Shown piece after piece: positions 1-9,610 of a stretch of DNA of 64,000 nucleotides. Location: the NCBI RefSeq assembly GCF_003143755.1, contig NZ_QFRI01000002.1, positions 419,953 through 483,952 on the forward strand, given 5' to 3'. A program made the translations under genes and the position numbers. Below the pieces are notes generated by a model that saw nothing but the letters and a program-made list of their open reading frames with translations, did no database searches and was not told the origin of the DNA. The stretch comes from Algibacter marinivivus (GTDB lineage Bacteria; Bacteroidota; Bacteroidia; Flavobacteriales; Flavobacteriaceae). Numbering within the stretch: position 1 is the first letter of the stretch; every line of letters begins with the position of its first letter.

Positions 1-7
1 AAAGCCA

Positions 8-3000
8 ATGCTAAATAAAAGCATCAAATTTTTAATAGAAAATAAACTCGTAGCAGTTTTATTATTAGTTCTCTTTATAGGTTGGGGAACAGTCAACGCA
101 CCTTTCAATTGGGATACAGGATTCTTACCAAGCAATCCTGTTGCTGTAGATGCCATACCAGATATAGGTGAAAATCAACAAATCGTTTTTACCAAATGGG
201 ATGGTCGCTCACCACAAGATATAGAAGACCAAATAACGTATCCATTAACCACATCCTTGTTAGGGATTCCTGGAGTAAAAACCATTCGTAGTTCCTCTAT
301 GTTCGGCTTTTCAAGTATCTATATCATTTTTGAAGAAGACATAGAATTTTACTGGAGTAGAAGTCGTATTCTCGAAAAACTTAATTCCTTACCAAGTGGT
401 TTATTACCCGAAGGTGTTAATCCTGCATTGGGTCCAGATGCCACAGGATTAGGACAAATATTTTGGTACACGCTTGAAGGTCGTGATGAAAACGGTAATG
501 TAACTGGTGGTTGGGATTTACAGGAATTACGAAGTATTCAGGATTACTATGTAAAGTATGCGTTGTCCTCTGCAAGTGGTGTTTCAGAGGTTGCTTCTAT
601 TGGTGGCTATGTTCAAGAATATCAAGTGGATGTAAATCCAGAACTAATGCGTCAGTATAATATTGGATTGCATCACGTTGTAAAAGCGGTTAAGGAAAGC
701 AATAAAGATATTGGTGCACAAACTTTGGAAATTAACCAAGCCGAATATTTAGTGCGTGGTTTGGGTTATGTGAAATCCATTTCAGACATCGAAAATGCAG
801 TAGTCACTTCAGAAGACTATACAGCGATTAAAATTAAGGATATTGGAAAAGTCTCTTTAGGTCCTGCAACACGTAGAGGGCTTTTAGATAAGGAAGGTGC
901 AGAAGTTGTTGGTGCTGTTGTGGTTGCTCGTTATGGTGCAAATCCAATGGAAGTCATCAATAACGTAAAAGAAAAAATTAATGAATTAAGTGCAGGATTA
1001 CCTTCAAAGGTATTGGCGGATGGTAGAACTTCCCAAGTAACCATAGTACCCTTTTATGACAGAACAGAATTGATACAAGAAACTTTAGGTACACTCAATG
1101 AGGCATTGACTTTAGAAATACTTATAACCATTCTGGTCATAATCATTATGGTGTTTAATCTTCGAGCGTCCGTATTAATTTCTGGACTACTGCCAGTAGC
1201 AGTTTTAATGGTATTTATAGCGATGAAACTCTTTGGTGTCGATGCTAATATTGTCGCATTATCTGGTATTGCTATTGCTATTGGTACAATGGTCGATGTT
1301 GGTGTTATACTATCAGAAAATATAATTCGACATTTAGATGAAGATGATGGCACACAATCCATTAACACGGTAGTTTACAACGCAACAGCCGAAGTATCTG
1401 GTGCAATCGTAACCGCAGTAATGACCACCATTATTAGTTTCATTCCTGTATTTACGATGATTGGTGCAGAAGGAAAACTATTCAGACCATTGGCTTTCAC
1501 AAAAACCTTTGCATTAACAGCTTCTATAATTGTAGCGCTATTTTTAATTCCGCCTTTCGCTGCATTTTTATTCCGAAAGAAAAGCATTAATAACACTTTT
1601 AAATATGTTTTAAATGGCGTTTTAATAGCATTGGGAATTGTAGCAATAGTCTATGGATATTGGTTAGGATTGATTTTGATAGCGTTTGGAATTACAGCAC
1701 TTCTCAATCTTCAAAGTAAGATAACAGACAAGCAAGCTAATCTTATCAATATCATTATTTCGGTATCAGCTATTGTATTCTTGTTAGCAGAATACTGGAG
1801 ACCATTAGGCATTGATAAAAGCATTTTTTGGAATCTCATTTTTGTGAGTGTTATTTGCTTTGGTTTATTAGGTGTTTTCTCATTATTTATAAAATACTAC
1901 ACACGTATTTTAAAGTGGTGTTTAGATAATAAGTTGCTCTTTTTGTCTGTCCCAACAGCTATTGTCATTGCAGGATTTTTCATTATGAAAAATACAGGCA
2001 AAGAGTTTATGCCCTCATTAAATGAAGGCTCATTTCTACTAATGCCAACCTCGATGCCTCATTCTGGTGTAGAAGAAAACAAACGTGTTTTACAGCAATT
2101 AGATATGGCAGTAGCCAGTATTCCAGAGATTGAAACCGTAGTTGGTAAGGCAGGAAGAACAGAATCAGCTTTAGACCCAGCGCCATTATCAATGTATGAA
2201 AATATCATTCAGTACAAACCAGAATATATGCTTAATGAAAACGAAGAACGTCAACGCTATAAAATAAATGAAGATGGTTTGTTTGAATTGAAAGATGGAC
2301 GATTCATCGCAAATCCAAATAATACTAAAGATGTTACTTTGAGCGTAATTAAAAACTCTCAATTAATAGAAGATAATGATGGTGAGTTTTATAGAAATTG
2401 GCGACCAGAAATACAATCACCAGACGATATTTGGAATGAAATTGTAAGAGTCACCAAATTGCCTGGTGTTACCTCTGCACCAAAGCTACAACCTATTGAA
2501 ACCAGATTGGTAATGCTTCAAACAGGAATGAGAGCGCCAATGGGTATCAAGGTAAAAGGTCAAGATTTAAAACAAATTGAAGCGTTTGGTGTGCAGTTAG
2601 AGGATATTTTGAAACAAGCTGAAGGTGTAAAAGATGAAGCTGTTTTTGCAGACCGTATCGTAGGGAAACCCTATTTGTTAATTGATATTGATAGAGAAAA
2701 AATTGCACGTTATGGTATTTCAATACAAGATGTACAAGATGTACTTAAAGTTGCAGTTGGCGGAATGGTATTAACCCAAACCGTTGAAGGTAGAGAGCGT
2801 TATGGTGTACGTGTTCGATACCCAAGAGAGTTAAGAGCTAATCCAACCGACTTAAAACAGATTTATGTACCAGTAGAAAAAGGCAGTCCAGTTCCTTTAA
2901 GCGAATTGGCAACAATAAAATATGAACAAGGTCCACAAGTAATTAAAAGTGAAGACACCTTTTTAGTAGGCTATGTATTATTTGATAAAATGGATGGTTT

Positions 3001-3715
3001 CGCAGAAGTAAGTGTTGTAGAAAATGCACAAGCCTTAATTCAAGAAAAAATAGATAATGGCGAATTAGTAGTACCAAAAGGTATTAATTATCAATTCACA
3101 GGAACATACGAAAATCAGTTGCGAGCCGAAAAAACCTTGTCGGTTGTTGTGCCTTTAGCATTAGCAATTATTTTCTTAATTCTGTATTTCCAATTCCGTT
3201 CTGTAGGTACATCATTAATGGTATTTACAGGTATTGCAGTAGCATTTGCAGGCGGATTTCTAATGATATGGCTCTATGGTCAAGATTGGTTTTTAAACTT
3301 CAATTTCTTTGGCGAAAATCTACGTGATTTATTTCAGATGCATCCTATTAATTTAAGTGTTGCAGTTTGGGTGGGCTTTATTGCTCTTTTCGGAATTGCA
3401 ACGGATGATGGTGTAGTTATGGCAACGTATTTAACGCAAACTTTCAATAGAAACACACCAGATAATAAAAAGGAAGTAAGAACATCTGTTGTAGAAGCAG
3501 GAGAAAAACGTATCAGACCTTGCTTAATGACAACAGCTACAACCATATTAGCATTATTACCAGTATTAACATCAACAGGACGTGGTAGCGATATTATGAT
3601 TCCTATGGCAATACCAAGTTTTGGTGGAATGCTTATAGCCTTAATAACCTTATTTGTAGTACCAGTATTATATAGCTGGAAAGCCGAAGTTCAACTTAAA
3701 AGAACTGTAAAATGA
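8..3715 (+). CDS. cusA: CusA/CzcA-family heavy-metal RND efflux pump, inner-membrane subunit
   Basis: This is the proton-driven inner-membrane pump of a tripartite metal exporter, which would move Cu(I)/Ag(I) or divalent metal out through a TolC-like channel. The 1235-aa protein is longer than the roughly 1050 aa of classical CusA. It shows an N-terminal membrane helix (about residues 13-30), the helix-4 motif VDVGVILSEN near residue 430 with the proton-relay Asp, the porter motif FMPSLNEGSF near 667 and MLQTGMRAPMG near 836. Met residues around these motifs suit soft-metal transport, but I did not assign the Met triad. It is the first visible gene of an operon and overlaps the next gene by 4 bp. 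The promoter lies left of the window. Family is near certain; metal specificity is inferred from the HMA and Cys/His-rich neighbours. Confidence 0.95.
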   Translation: MLNKSIKFLIENKLVAVLLLVLFIGWGTVNAPFNWDTGFLPSNPVAVDAIPDIGENQQIVFTKWDGRSPQDIEDQITYPLTTSLLGIPGVKTIRSSSMFGFSSIYIIFEEDIEFYWSRSRILEKLNSLPSGLLPEGVNPALGPDATGLGQIFWYTLEGRDENGNVTGGWDLQELRSIQDYYVKYALSSASGVSEVASIGGYVQEYQVDVNPELMRQYNIGLHHVVKAVKESNKDIGAQTLEINQAEYLVRGLGYVKSISDIENAVVTSEDYTAIKIKDIGKVSLGPATRRGLLDKEGAEVVGAVVVARYGANPMEVINNVKEKINELSAGLPSKVLADGRTSQVTIVPFYDRTELIQETLGTLNEALTLEILITILVIIIMVFNLRASVLISGLLPVAVLMVFIAMKLFGVDANIVALSGIAIAIGTMVDVGVILSENIIRHLDEDDGTQSINTVVYNATAEVSGAIVTAVMTTIISFIPVFTMIGAEGKLFRPLAFTKTFALTASIIVALFLIPPFAAFLFRKKSINNTFKYVLNGVLIALGIVAIVYGYWLGLILIAFGITALLNLQSKITDKQANLINIIISVSAIVFLLAEYWRPLGIDKSIFWNLIFVSVICFGLLGVFSLFIKYYTRILKWCLDNKLLFLSVPTAIVIAGFFIMKNTGKEFMPSLNEGSFLLMPTSMPHSGVEENKRVLQQLDMAVASIPEIETVVGKAGRTESALDPAPLSMYENIIQYKPEYMLNENEERQRYKINEDGLFELKDGRFIANPNNTKDVTLSVIKNSQLIEDNDGEFYRNWRPEIQSPDDIWNEIVRVTKLPGVTSAPKLQPIETRLVMLQTGMRAPMGIKVKGQDLKQIEAFGVQLEDILKQAEGVKDEAVFADRIVGKPYLLIDIDREKIARYGISIQDVQDVLKVAVGGMVLTQTVEGRERYGVRVRYPRELRANPTDLKQIYVPVEKGSPVPLSELATIKYEQGPQVIKSEDTFLVGYVLFDKMDGFAEVSVVENAQALIQEKIDNGELVVPKGINYQFTGTYENQLRAEKTLSVVVPLALAIIFLILYFQFRSVGTSLMVFTGIAVAFAGGFLMIWLYGQDWFLNFNFFGENLRDLFQMHPINLSVAVWVGFIALFGIATDDGVVMATYLTQTFNRNTPDNKKEVRTSVVEAGEKRIRPCLMTTATTILALLPVLTSTGRGSDIMIPMAIPSFGGMLIALITLFVVPVLYSWKAEVQLKRTVK

Positions 3716-4947
3716 AACACATAAAATCACACATAAAAACAGTCTTTTTTCTTTGTTCGTTATTCTTTGTTCTCAAAGGAAATGCACAACAATTAGAAGT
3801 ACTCATAGATGAAGCCTTAACAAACAATCCAGAAATTCAAAAGTTTGAGTTACAATACAAAAGAGCTTCTGAAAAAGTGAATGAAGTCAATACCATTCCG
3901 AACACCGAATTTGGAGTTGGTTACTTTGTAAGTGAACCGGAAACCAGAACAGGTGCACAACGCTTTAAAGTATCTGCTAAACAAATGTTACCGTGGTTCG
4001 GAACCATTACATCGAGAGAAAATTATGTGAGTTCATTGGCAGATGCTAAATACGAGGACATTGTTATCGCAAAGCGAAAACTAATGGCTTCGGTATCACA
4101 ATCCTATTATAATCTATACGCGAACAAAGCAAAGCAAGAGGTCTTAACTGAAAACATTAAACTATTAGAAACTTATGAGACGTTGGCATTAACTTCTGTT
4201 GAGGTTGGTAAAGCATCCGCAGTAGATGTGTTGCGATTGCAAATGCGTCAAAACGAAATGCAACAATTAAAAGATGTATTGCAACAACAATTTTTAGCAG
4301 AACAAACCAAATTCAATAATCTATTGAATAGAGATAATGATGTTACCGTGAATGTGGTAGATAGTGTAATGATACCTTCTGAAGACTTTGATATTACTTC
4401 TGAAAATTTAGCATTACATCCTGAATTACTAAAATATGATAAGCTCTATCAATCCATAGAGCAATCAGAATTATTAAATCAAAAAGAAAGCAGTCCAATG
4501 ATTGGTTTTGGATTAGATTATATCAATGTTTCAGAAAGGCCAAATATGGATTTCAGCGATAACGGAAAGGATATTGTAATGCCAATGGTTTCGGTGTCAA
4601 TCCCAATTTTCAATAAGAAATATAAATCCCAAACCAAACAAAACGAGTTAGAACAGCAAGAAATAACAGTTCAAAAGCAGGAACGATTAAACACTTTGGA
4701 AACACTTTTAAGCAAGGCGATTAATGAGCGTATTTCTGCAAGAATAAGTTATACTACTCAAACTAAAAACCTAAAACAAGCAAAAGATGCAGAAGATATT
4801 TTAATCAAAAGCTATGAAACAGGAACGATTGATTTTAATGATGTTTTAGACATTCAAGAGTTACAGCTAAAGTTTCAAATGAACCAAATAGAATCTGTGA
4901 AGACCTACTTTGTACAAACTACTATAATTAATTATTTAACTAATTAA
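3712..4947 (+). CDS. TolC-family outer-membrane efflux protein
   Basis: This is the outer-membrane channel partner of the RND pump. The 411-aa protein has a signal peptide of about 25 residues ending near GNAQQ, followed by the two internally similar alpha-helical/barrel halves typical of the OEP family. These are rich in Gln, Glu and Leu heptads, for example around residues 150-200 and 300-400. The ATG overlaps the stop of the pump gene in an ATGA, so the two are translationally coupled. It is close to the usual length of CusC/TolC relatives in Bacteroidota. No lipobox Cys is seen, so it is probably not lipidated, unlike E. coli CusC. Confidence 0.92.
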   Translation: MKHIKSHIKTVFFLCSLFFVLKGNAQQLEVLIDEALTNNPEIQKFELQYKRASEKVNEVNTIPNTEFGVGYFVSEPETRTGAQRFKVSAKQMLPWFGTITSRENYVSSLADAKYEDIVIAKRKLMASVSQSYYNLYANKAKQEVLTENIKLLETYETLALTSVEVGKASAVDVLRLQMRQNEMQQLKDVLQQQFLAEQTKFNNLLNRDNDVTVNVVDSVMIPSEDFDITSENLALHPELLKYDKLYQSIEQSELLNQKESSPMIGFGLDYINVSERPNMDFSDNGKDIVMPMVSVSIPIFNKKYKSQTKQNELEQQEITVQKQERLNTLETLLSKAINERISARISYTTQTKNLKQAKDAEDILIKSYETGTIDFNDVLDIQELQLKFQMNQIESVKTYFVQTTIINYLTN

Positions 4948-4950
4948 ACT

Positions 4951-5676
4951 ATGAATAAATCAACATATATAATCGTATTGGTAATAATGGTAATTGCTTT
5001 TACCTCTTGCCAAAACACACACAAAAAAGAAGTCTCAATATTAGTAAAACATTCGGGAGCTTTAAGAACAATAATGTCTGGTAACATTCAACCCGTAATT
5101 AGTTTAGATACACTTTCAAAAAAGAAACATCTATATGCTCTTGGTGCTGTAGATAATCTCAAAGGTGAAATACAAATATTTGATAGTAAACCGAGCAACA
5201 GCTTTGTGATTGATAGTAGCTTGCAAATTAAAGATTCTTATAGTCTAAAAGCGTCTTTATTAGTATATGCTGAAGTGGAAGAATGGGATACTTTTCAAAT
5301 CGAGAATAGTAAGACAAAAAGTGATTTAGAAGAACAAATTTTTGAACTCGCCACAAATAGTGGAATCAATACTGAAGAACCATTTCCTTTCTTATTAGAA
5401 GGTATAATCGCCTCTGTGGATTGGCACGTCATAAATTGGAAAGATGGTGATACTATCCACAACCATAAAAAGCATAAGGAATCTGGTTTAAATGGAACTT
5501 TAGCAAATAGAAGAGTTCAAATTATAGGCTTCTATTCCACAAAGCATAAAGCAGTTTTCACTCATCATACTACCAATATGCATATGCATTTTAAAACTGA
5601 TGATAATGCTATTGCTGGTCATATTGATGATTTATCATTTAATCAAACAGTAACATTAAAGCTACCAAAAAAATGA
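4951..5676 (+). CDS. Acetolactate-decarboxylase-like lipoprotein in a metal-efflux operon
   Basis: A 241-aa exported lipoprotein with a signal ending FTSC (Cys20). The mature part follows the alpha-acetolactate decarboxylase (BudA) fold order: HLYALGAVDNLKGE (Glu73) matches the family's GLGTFNxLDGE block, and MHMHF plus GH (His211, His213, His224) matches the HLHF...GGH metal-ligand block. The Arg that helps catalysis in BudA, in the segment between those blocks, appears to be replaced by Trp/His (around VDWHVINW). It starts 3 bp after the TolC gene and overlaps the next gene by 4 bp. A lipidated, envelope-located BudA cannot easily serve acetoin synthesis, so I infer a metal-binding or repurposed role. 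Family assignment rests on motif recall, not a search. Confidence 0.72.
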   Translation: MNKSTYIIVLVIMVIAFTSCQNTHKKEVSILVKHSGALRTIMSGNIQPVISLDTLSKKKHLYALGAVDNLKGEIQIFDSKPSNSFVIDSSLQIKDSYSLKASLLVYAEVEEWDTFQIENSKTKSDLEEQIFELATNSGINTEEPFPFLLEGIIASVDWHVINWKDGDTIHNHKKHKESGLNGTLANRRVQIIGFYSTKHKAVFTHHTTNMHMHFKTDDNAIAGHIDDLSFNQTVTLKLPKK

Positions 5677-6404
5677 AACATATATATAAAATAAAAGGAA
5701 TGACCTGTGGCAGTTGTAAAGCATCTGTAGAAAACAGTTTAAGAGATATAGATGATGTTTCCGATGTCGAAGTTAATCTTGAAAATCAAGAAGCAACAAT
5801 AACTATGGATAAACATATTGATATTGTAGAACTTCAAAAGTCTTTAGCATCGAAATATACCATAACTCAAAAAGAAATAAAGAATGTTTTTACGTCTACG
5901 CAATCTTCAAGTTTTGAGATTGAAGAAGAAAAAAGCAAATTACAACAACTTAAACCACTATTACTCATCATCTTCTATATAGCGTCAGCAAGCGTATTGT
6001 TAAATTATAAAAATTGGAGTTGGAGCGAGTTTATGCTGGACTTTATGGGCTTATTCTACATCGTTTTTAGTTTTTTCAAGATGTTAGATTTAAAAGGTTT
6101 TCCAGAATCCTTTCGTATGTACGACCCTTTAGCTAAACGTGTTCCTTTTTATGGGAAAGTTTATCCATTTATTGAAACAGCTTTAGGACTGATGTTTTTA
6201 ATGCGGTTTGAAATTAATATAGCTTTAATAATTACACTAATAGTATTAGGGATAACAACAATTGGAGTAACAAAAACATTATTGGACAAAAAATCAATAC
6301 GATGTGCGTGTTTAGGTACTGCTTTAAAATTACCTATGACAGAAGCCACTTTTATTGAAAATGCTATTATGATTGTAATGGCGACATTAATGCTTATAAA
6401 TTAA
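5673..6404 (+). CDS. HMA metal-binding domain fused to MauE/DoxX-like membrane domain
   Basis: A 243-aa two-part protein. Residues 1-70 form a heavy-metal-associated (HMA) domain with the copper-binding loop GMTCGSCKAS (Cys12, Cys15). Residues about 90-243 form a four-helix membrane domain resembling MauE/DoxX redox-associated proteins, with a late CAC motif (Cys211, Cys213) in a loop before the last helix. The layout suggests a cytosolic or periplasmic metal-capture domain joined to a membrane thiol domain that may pass metal or electrons. The start overlaps the preceding stop by 4 bp. The exact function of this fusion is not known to me; operon position supports copper handling. Confidence 0.82.
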   Translation: MKHIYKIKGMTCGSCKASVENSLRDIDDVSDVEVNLENQEATITMDKHIDIVELQKSLASKYTITQKEIKNVFTSTQSSSFEIEEEKSKLQQLKPLLLIIFYIASASVLLNYKNWSWSEFMLDFMGLFYIVFSFFKMLDLKGFPESFRMYDPLAKRVPFYGKVYPFIETALGLMFLMRFEINIALIITLIVLGITTIGVTKTLLDKKSIRCACLGTALKLPMTEATFIENAIMIVMATLMLIN

Positions 6405-6410
6405 ATTGTT

Positions 6411-7118
6411 ATGGTAAATAGACATACGGCGTTAAAAATTAGAAAAACCCACAGGTATTTGGGTCTCTTTTTAGGGATTCAATTCCTGTTTTGGACTATT
6501 AGTGGTTTATACTTTAGTTGGACGAACATCGATGAAATACACGGAGACCAATTTAAAAACTTGGAGTATCAACCCAAAGCATTTAATAGTTTAATAAGTC
6601 CTTCAGAAATGGATGTTTCAAATGGAATAAAGACTATTGAATTAAGAGATATTGATAATGCACCGTACTATTGGATAAATAAAGAGCAATTGTATAATGC
6701 TTTAGATGGAATGCCAAAAAATAGTATTACGCAGGATGAGGCACTCTATATTGCCAAAAACCATATGAAAAGTGGTTTAGAGGTAGAATCTGTTGAGCAA
6801 ATTACTGAAACTGGAAAACACCACGAGTATCGAGAAAAACTACTACCTGCTTATGTTATCTCATATAAAACAGATGAAGCACTAAAAGCATACGTTTCTG
6901 TAAGCGACGGAAAATTTCAAACCGTAAGACATCGTTCTTGGCGTTGGTTTGATTTTCTTTGGATGACACATACTATGGACTATGAAGGCAGAGACAATTT
7001 TAATACCATTGTTTTGAGAGCATTTTCACTTTTAGGATTGATAACCGTTTTAAGTGGGTTTTTGTTGTGGTACACCTCGTCACCTTCAATTAAGAAATTA
7101 TTAAAACGAAAAAAATAA
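6411..7118 (+). CDS. PepSY-associated membrane protein
   Basis: A 235-aa protein with an N-terminal transmembrane helix (about residues 18-36, after RKTHRYLGLFLG), a soluble periplasmic middle and a second helix near residues 200-222 followed by a basic KKLLKRKK tail. The RKxHRYLG start and the paired helices fit the PepSY-associated TM family, often found with iron or copper uptake/efflux and reductase systems. The middle contains a PepSY-like stretch (ITQDEALYIAKNHM). It sits 6 bp after the HMA-MauE gene and 4 bp before the adaptor gene. A membrane reductase-accessory role is possible, but no haem or flavin motif is evident. Confidence 0.8.
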   Translation: MVNRHTALKIRKTHRYLGLFLGIQFLFWTISGLYFSWTNIDEIHGDQFKNLEYQPKAFNSLISPSEMDVSNGIKTIELRDIDNAPYYWINKEQLYNALDGMPKNSITQDEALYIAKNHMKSGLEVESVEQITETGKHHEYREKLLPAYVISYKTDEALKAYVSVSDGKFQTVRHRSWRWFDFLWMTHTMDYEGRDNFNTIVLRAFSLLGLITVLSGFLLWYTSSPSIKKLLKRKK

Positions 7119-7122
7119 AGAA

Positions 7123-8895
7123 ATGAAAAAATATATAGTTTATCTCGGAATATTAGCTGTAGGTCTACTTTTAGGGTGGATACTGTTTGGTGGCTCATCA
7201 AAAGAAGATACAGACCATAATCACGATGCAGTTACAGAAACCAATCAAATGTGGACCTGTTCAATGCATCCACAGATTATGCAACCAGCAGCAGGAGATT
7301 GCCCCATTTGTGGTATGGATTTAATTCCTGCAGAAAGCGGAAGTGATGGTTTATTAGCAGGCCAATTTAAGCTTACAGAAAACGCTATGGCTTTGGCTAA
7401 TATTCAAACAACTGTTGTCGGTAAAGGCAATGCAGAAGGCAATACCATTAAACTATCTGGTAAGATTGCCGAAAATGAAGAAGCCAATGCGGTACAGGTA
7501 AGTTACTTTTCAGGTAGAATTGAACATTTGAATGTGAGTTTTACAGGCGAAGAAGTTCATAAAGGTCAGTTATTAGCAACCATTTATTCGCCAGAACTCT
7601 ATGCAGCGCAACAAGAATTGATTACAGCAGCATCTTTAAAAGAATCACAACCAGCTTTATACAAAGCGGTTCGTAATAAATTGAAGTTATGGAAGCTCTC
7701 TGAAAATCAAATCAATCAGATTGAAGAAACCCAAAAAGTGAAAGAAAACTTTCCTGTGTATGCAACCGTTTCAGGAACAGTTACCGAAAAATTAGTAGAG
7801 CAAGGCGATTTCATAAAACAAGGTCAACCGTTATTGAAGATTGCCAATCTCAACACGGTTTGGGCAAATTTTGATGTCTATGAAAACCAGATAGAGTTAT
7901 TTAAAAAAGGTCAAGAAGTTTCTGTATCTACCAATGCAAATGCAAATAAGGTATTTAAAGGAAAAGTCGATTTCATAGACCCAATTTTGAACAGTAAAAC
8001 AAGAACAATAACCTTACGTGTAGTTCTAAATAATAAAGATGATGTATTTAAACCAGGAATGTTTGTGTCTGCAAATATTGATAGTGTTAAGAATGAAAAT
8101 AAAGAAATCTTATCGATTCCTGCATCTGCTGTGTTATGGACTGGAGAACGCTCTGTGGTTTACTTAAAAACAAATCCAGACCAAACCGTTTTTGAAATGC
8201 AAGAAGTAGTTTTAGGTAATCAAATAGGTAATGAATATGAAGTTTTAGAAGGTTTATTAGTTGGAAATGAAATAGTGACTAACGGAACATTTACGGTTGA
8301 TGCAGCAGCACAATTACAAGGCAAAAAGTCTATGATGAATAAAGATGGTGGCAAAGTAATGACTGGACACGAAGGTCATTTAGGTATGGATAACAATTCA
8401 CCCAACAAAGAAAGTGACCACACTAATATGAATGAGCGTTTGAAAGTATCAATGAAATTTCAAGAGCAGTTAAAAGCTGTTTTCAATGAGTATATCAATT
8501 TAAAAGATGCTTTAGTAAAAGAAGATTCAAAAAGTACTTCAGCAAACGCAACAACTTTATTAAATAAATTGAATAAAGTAGATATGAAATTGTTGTCAGA
8601 TAATAAGGCGCATAACCATTGGATGTCATTAGAAGGCGAAATAAAATCTTCTGCAACTTCAATTTCTGAAACGTCCGATATAAAATCACAAAGAGACCAT
8701 TTTAAACATTTATCATCACATCTAATCAATGCTGTACAACTATTTGGTGTCGATGAAAAGGTCTATGTAGAATTTTGCCCAATGGCAGATAACAACAATG
8801 GTGCATATTGGTTGAGTAAAGAAGAAAAAGTAATCAATCCATACTTTGGCGAAGCAATGCTAACCTGTGGTGAAGTAAAACAAGTAATAGAATAA
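7123..8895 (+). CDS. cusB: RND efflux periplasmic adaptor (CusB-like) with extra metal-binding domains
   Basis: This is the membrane-fusion subunit linking pump and channel. The 590-aa protein has an N-terminal anchor (residues 4-22), a His-rich linker, then a heavy-metal-binding domain with MWTCSMHP and CPICGM (Cys46, Met48, His49, Cys60, Cys63). The HlyD-type barrel-hairpin-lipoyl core spans about 80-405. After a His/Met-rich linker (about 408-430) there is a DUF3347-like domain ending in FCPMADNNNGAYWLS and NPYFGEAMLTCGEV (about 550-587), again with Cys and Met. At about 590 aa it is much longer than E. coli CusB (about 400 aa). It lies downstream of the pump rather than upstream, the reverse of cusCFBA. 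Confidence 0.93.
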   Translation: MKKYIVYLGILAVGLLLGWILFGGSSKEDTDHNHDAVTETNQMWTCSMHPQIMQPAAGDCPICGMDLIPAESGSDGLLAGQFKLTENAMALANIQTTVVGKGNAEGNTIKLSGKIAENEEANAVQVSYFSGRIEHLNVSFTGEEVHKGQLLATIYSPELYAAQQELITAASLKESQPALYKAVRNKLKLWKLSENQINQIEETQKVKENFPVYATVSGTVTEKLVEQGDFIKQGQPLLKIANLNTVWANFDVYENQIELFKKGQEVSVSTNANANKVFKGKVDFIDPILNSKTRTITLRVVLNNKDDVFKPGMFVSANIDSVKNENKEILSIPASAVLWTGERSVVYLKTNPDQTVFEMQEVVLGNQIGNEYEVLEGLLVGNEIVTNGTFTVDAAAQLQGKKSMMNKDGGKVMTGHEGHLGMDNNSPNKESDHTNMNERLKVSMKFQEQLKAVFNEYINLKDALVKEDSKSTSANATTLLNKLNKVDMKLLSDNKAHNHWMSLEGEIKSSATSISETSDIKSQRDHFKHLSSHLINAVQLFGVDEKVYVEFCPMADNNNGAYWLSKEEKVINPYFGEAMLTCGEVKQVIE

Positions 8896-8927
8896 TAAAT
8901 CAAGTAATAACAATTAAATTTTAAACA

Positions 8928-9368
8928 ATGAAGAAAGTAATTTTAAGTGTAGCTGTAATAGCAGCATTAGGTTTAACAAGTTGTAAAAACGAAACCAAAA
9001 AAGAAACAGAAACCACAACTACTGAAATGTCTAAAGATATGGCAATGACAGACCTGTCTTTTGGTGTAAGAGGAAATTGCGGAATGTGTAAAAGCACTAT
9101 CGAAAAAGCAGCTAACGGTGTTGAAGGTGTTGCAAGTGCTAATTGGGATGTCGATAAAAAGAAGATTGATGTGTCTTTTGATGATACAAAAACCGATGCA
9201 ATGGCAATCCATAAAGCAATCGCAGCTTCAGGTTATGATACCGAAAAAGTAGCTGGTGATGAAGAAGCATATGATGGTTTACCAGGTTGTTGTAAATACG
9301 ACCACGAAATGATGATGAATCAATCAGGTGAAACAAAAAGTGATGACCATTCAAATCACGACCATTAA
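8928..9368 (+). CDS. HMA-domain lipoprotein, putative periplasmic copper chaperone
   Basis: A 146-aa lipoprotein with signal and lipobox ending LTSC (Cys19), a Thr/Lys/Glu-rich linker, then an HMA domain carrying GNCGMCKST (Cys51, Cys54) and a C-terminal tail with GCCKYDHEMMM and DDHSNHDH. All these are soft-metal ligands, so I infer a membrane-tethered metal carrier that hands copper to the adaptor encoded just upstream. It lies 32 bp after the adaptor gene, the widest gap of the operon, and is followed at once by a terminator. Last gene of the operon. Confidence 0.88.
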   Translation: MKKVILSVAVIAALGLTSCKNETKKETETTTTEMSKDMAMTDLSFGVRGNCGMCKSTIEKAANGVEGVASANWDVDKKKIDVSFDDTKTDAMAIHKAIAASGYDTEKVAGDEEAYDGLPGCCKYDHEMMMNQSGETKSDDHSNHDH

Positions 9369-9377
9369 GCAATAATG

Positions 9378-9406
9378 AAAGAGTCTTTTTCGGAAGGCTC
9401 TTTTTT
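9378..9406 (+). terminator. Rho-independent terminator of the metal-efflux operon
   Basis: An 8-bp stem (AGAGTCTT with AAGGCTCT, one G-T pair) around a TTTCGG loop is followed by six T. It lies 10 bp after the last stop codon of the operon. Confidence 0.8.
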
Positions 9407-9482
9407 ATTCCCCACAACCCAAAATCCAGTTTTTTCGTACCTCAAAATCCTCTGTCTTTTGTGTTGTTCCGCTCACCTAACA

Positions 9483-9597
9483 AGTTTAGCGTTTTTTTGT
9501 CTTTAAGGTAATAGCATATTACAGCTTTGGTTTTCATAAAATCAAACCAAACTGCAATAAGCTATTCTGTTATTATTTTCTCATAAAACCCTAAACT
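9483..9597. repeat. Nested inverted repeat (foldback 1)
   Basis: Three nested complementary pairs share one axis: AGTTTAG/CTAAACT at the outside, AATAGC (9510-9515)/GCTATT (9561-9566) in the middle, and TTTGGTTT/AAACCAAA inside with a loop of about 10 nt. As RNA or single-stranded DNA this would form a long imperfect cruciform. Purpose unknown. Confidence 0.65.
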
Positions 9598-9610
9598 CAC
9601 CCAAGCTATG

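Noticed and set aside
1054-1368. Antisense frames within the RND pump
   Set aside because: Shadows of the coding strand with biased composition and no start signals.
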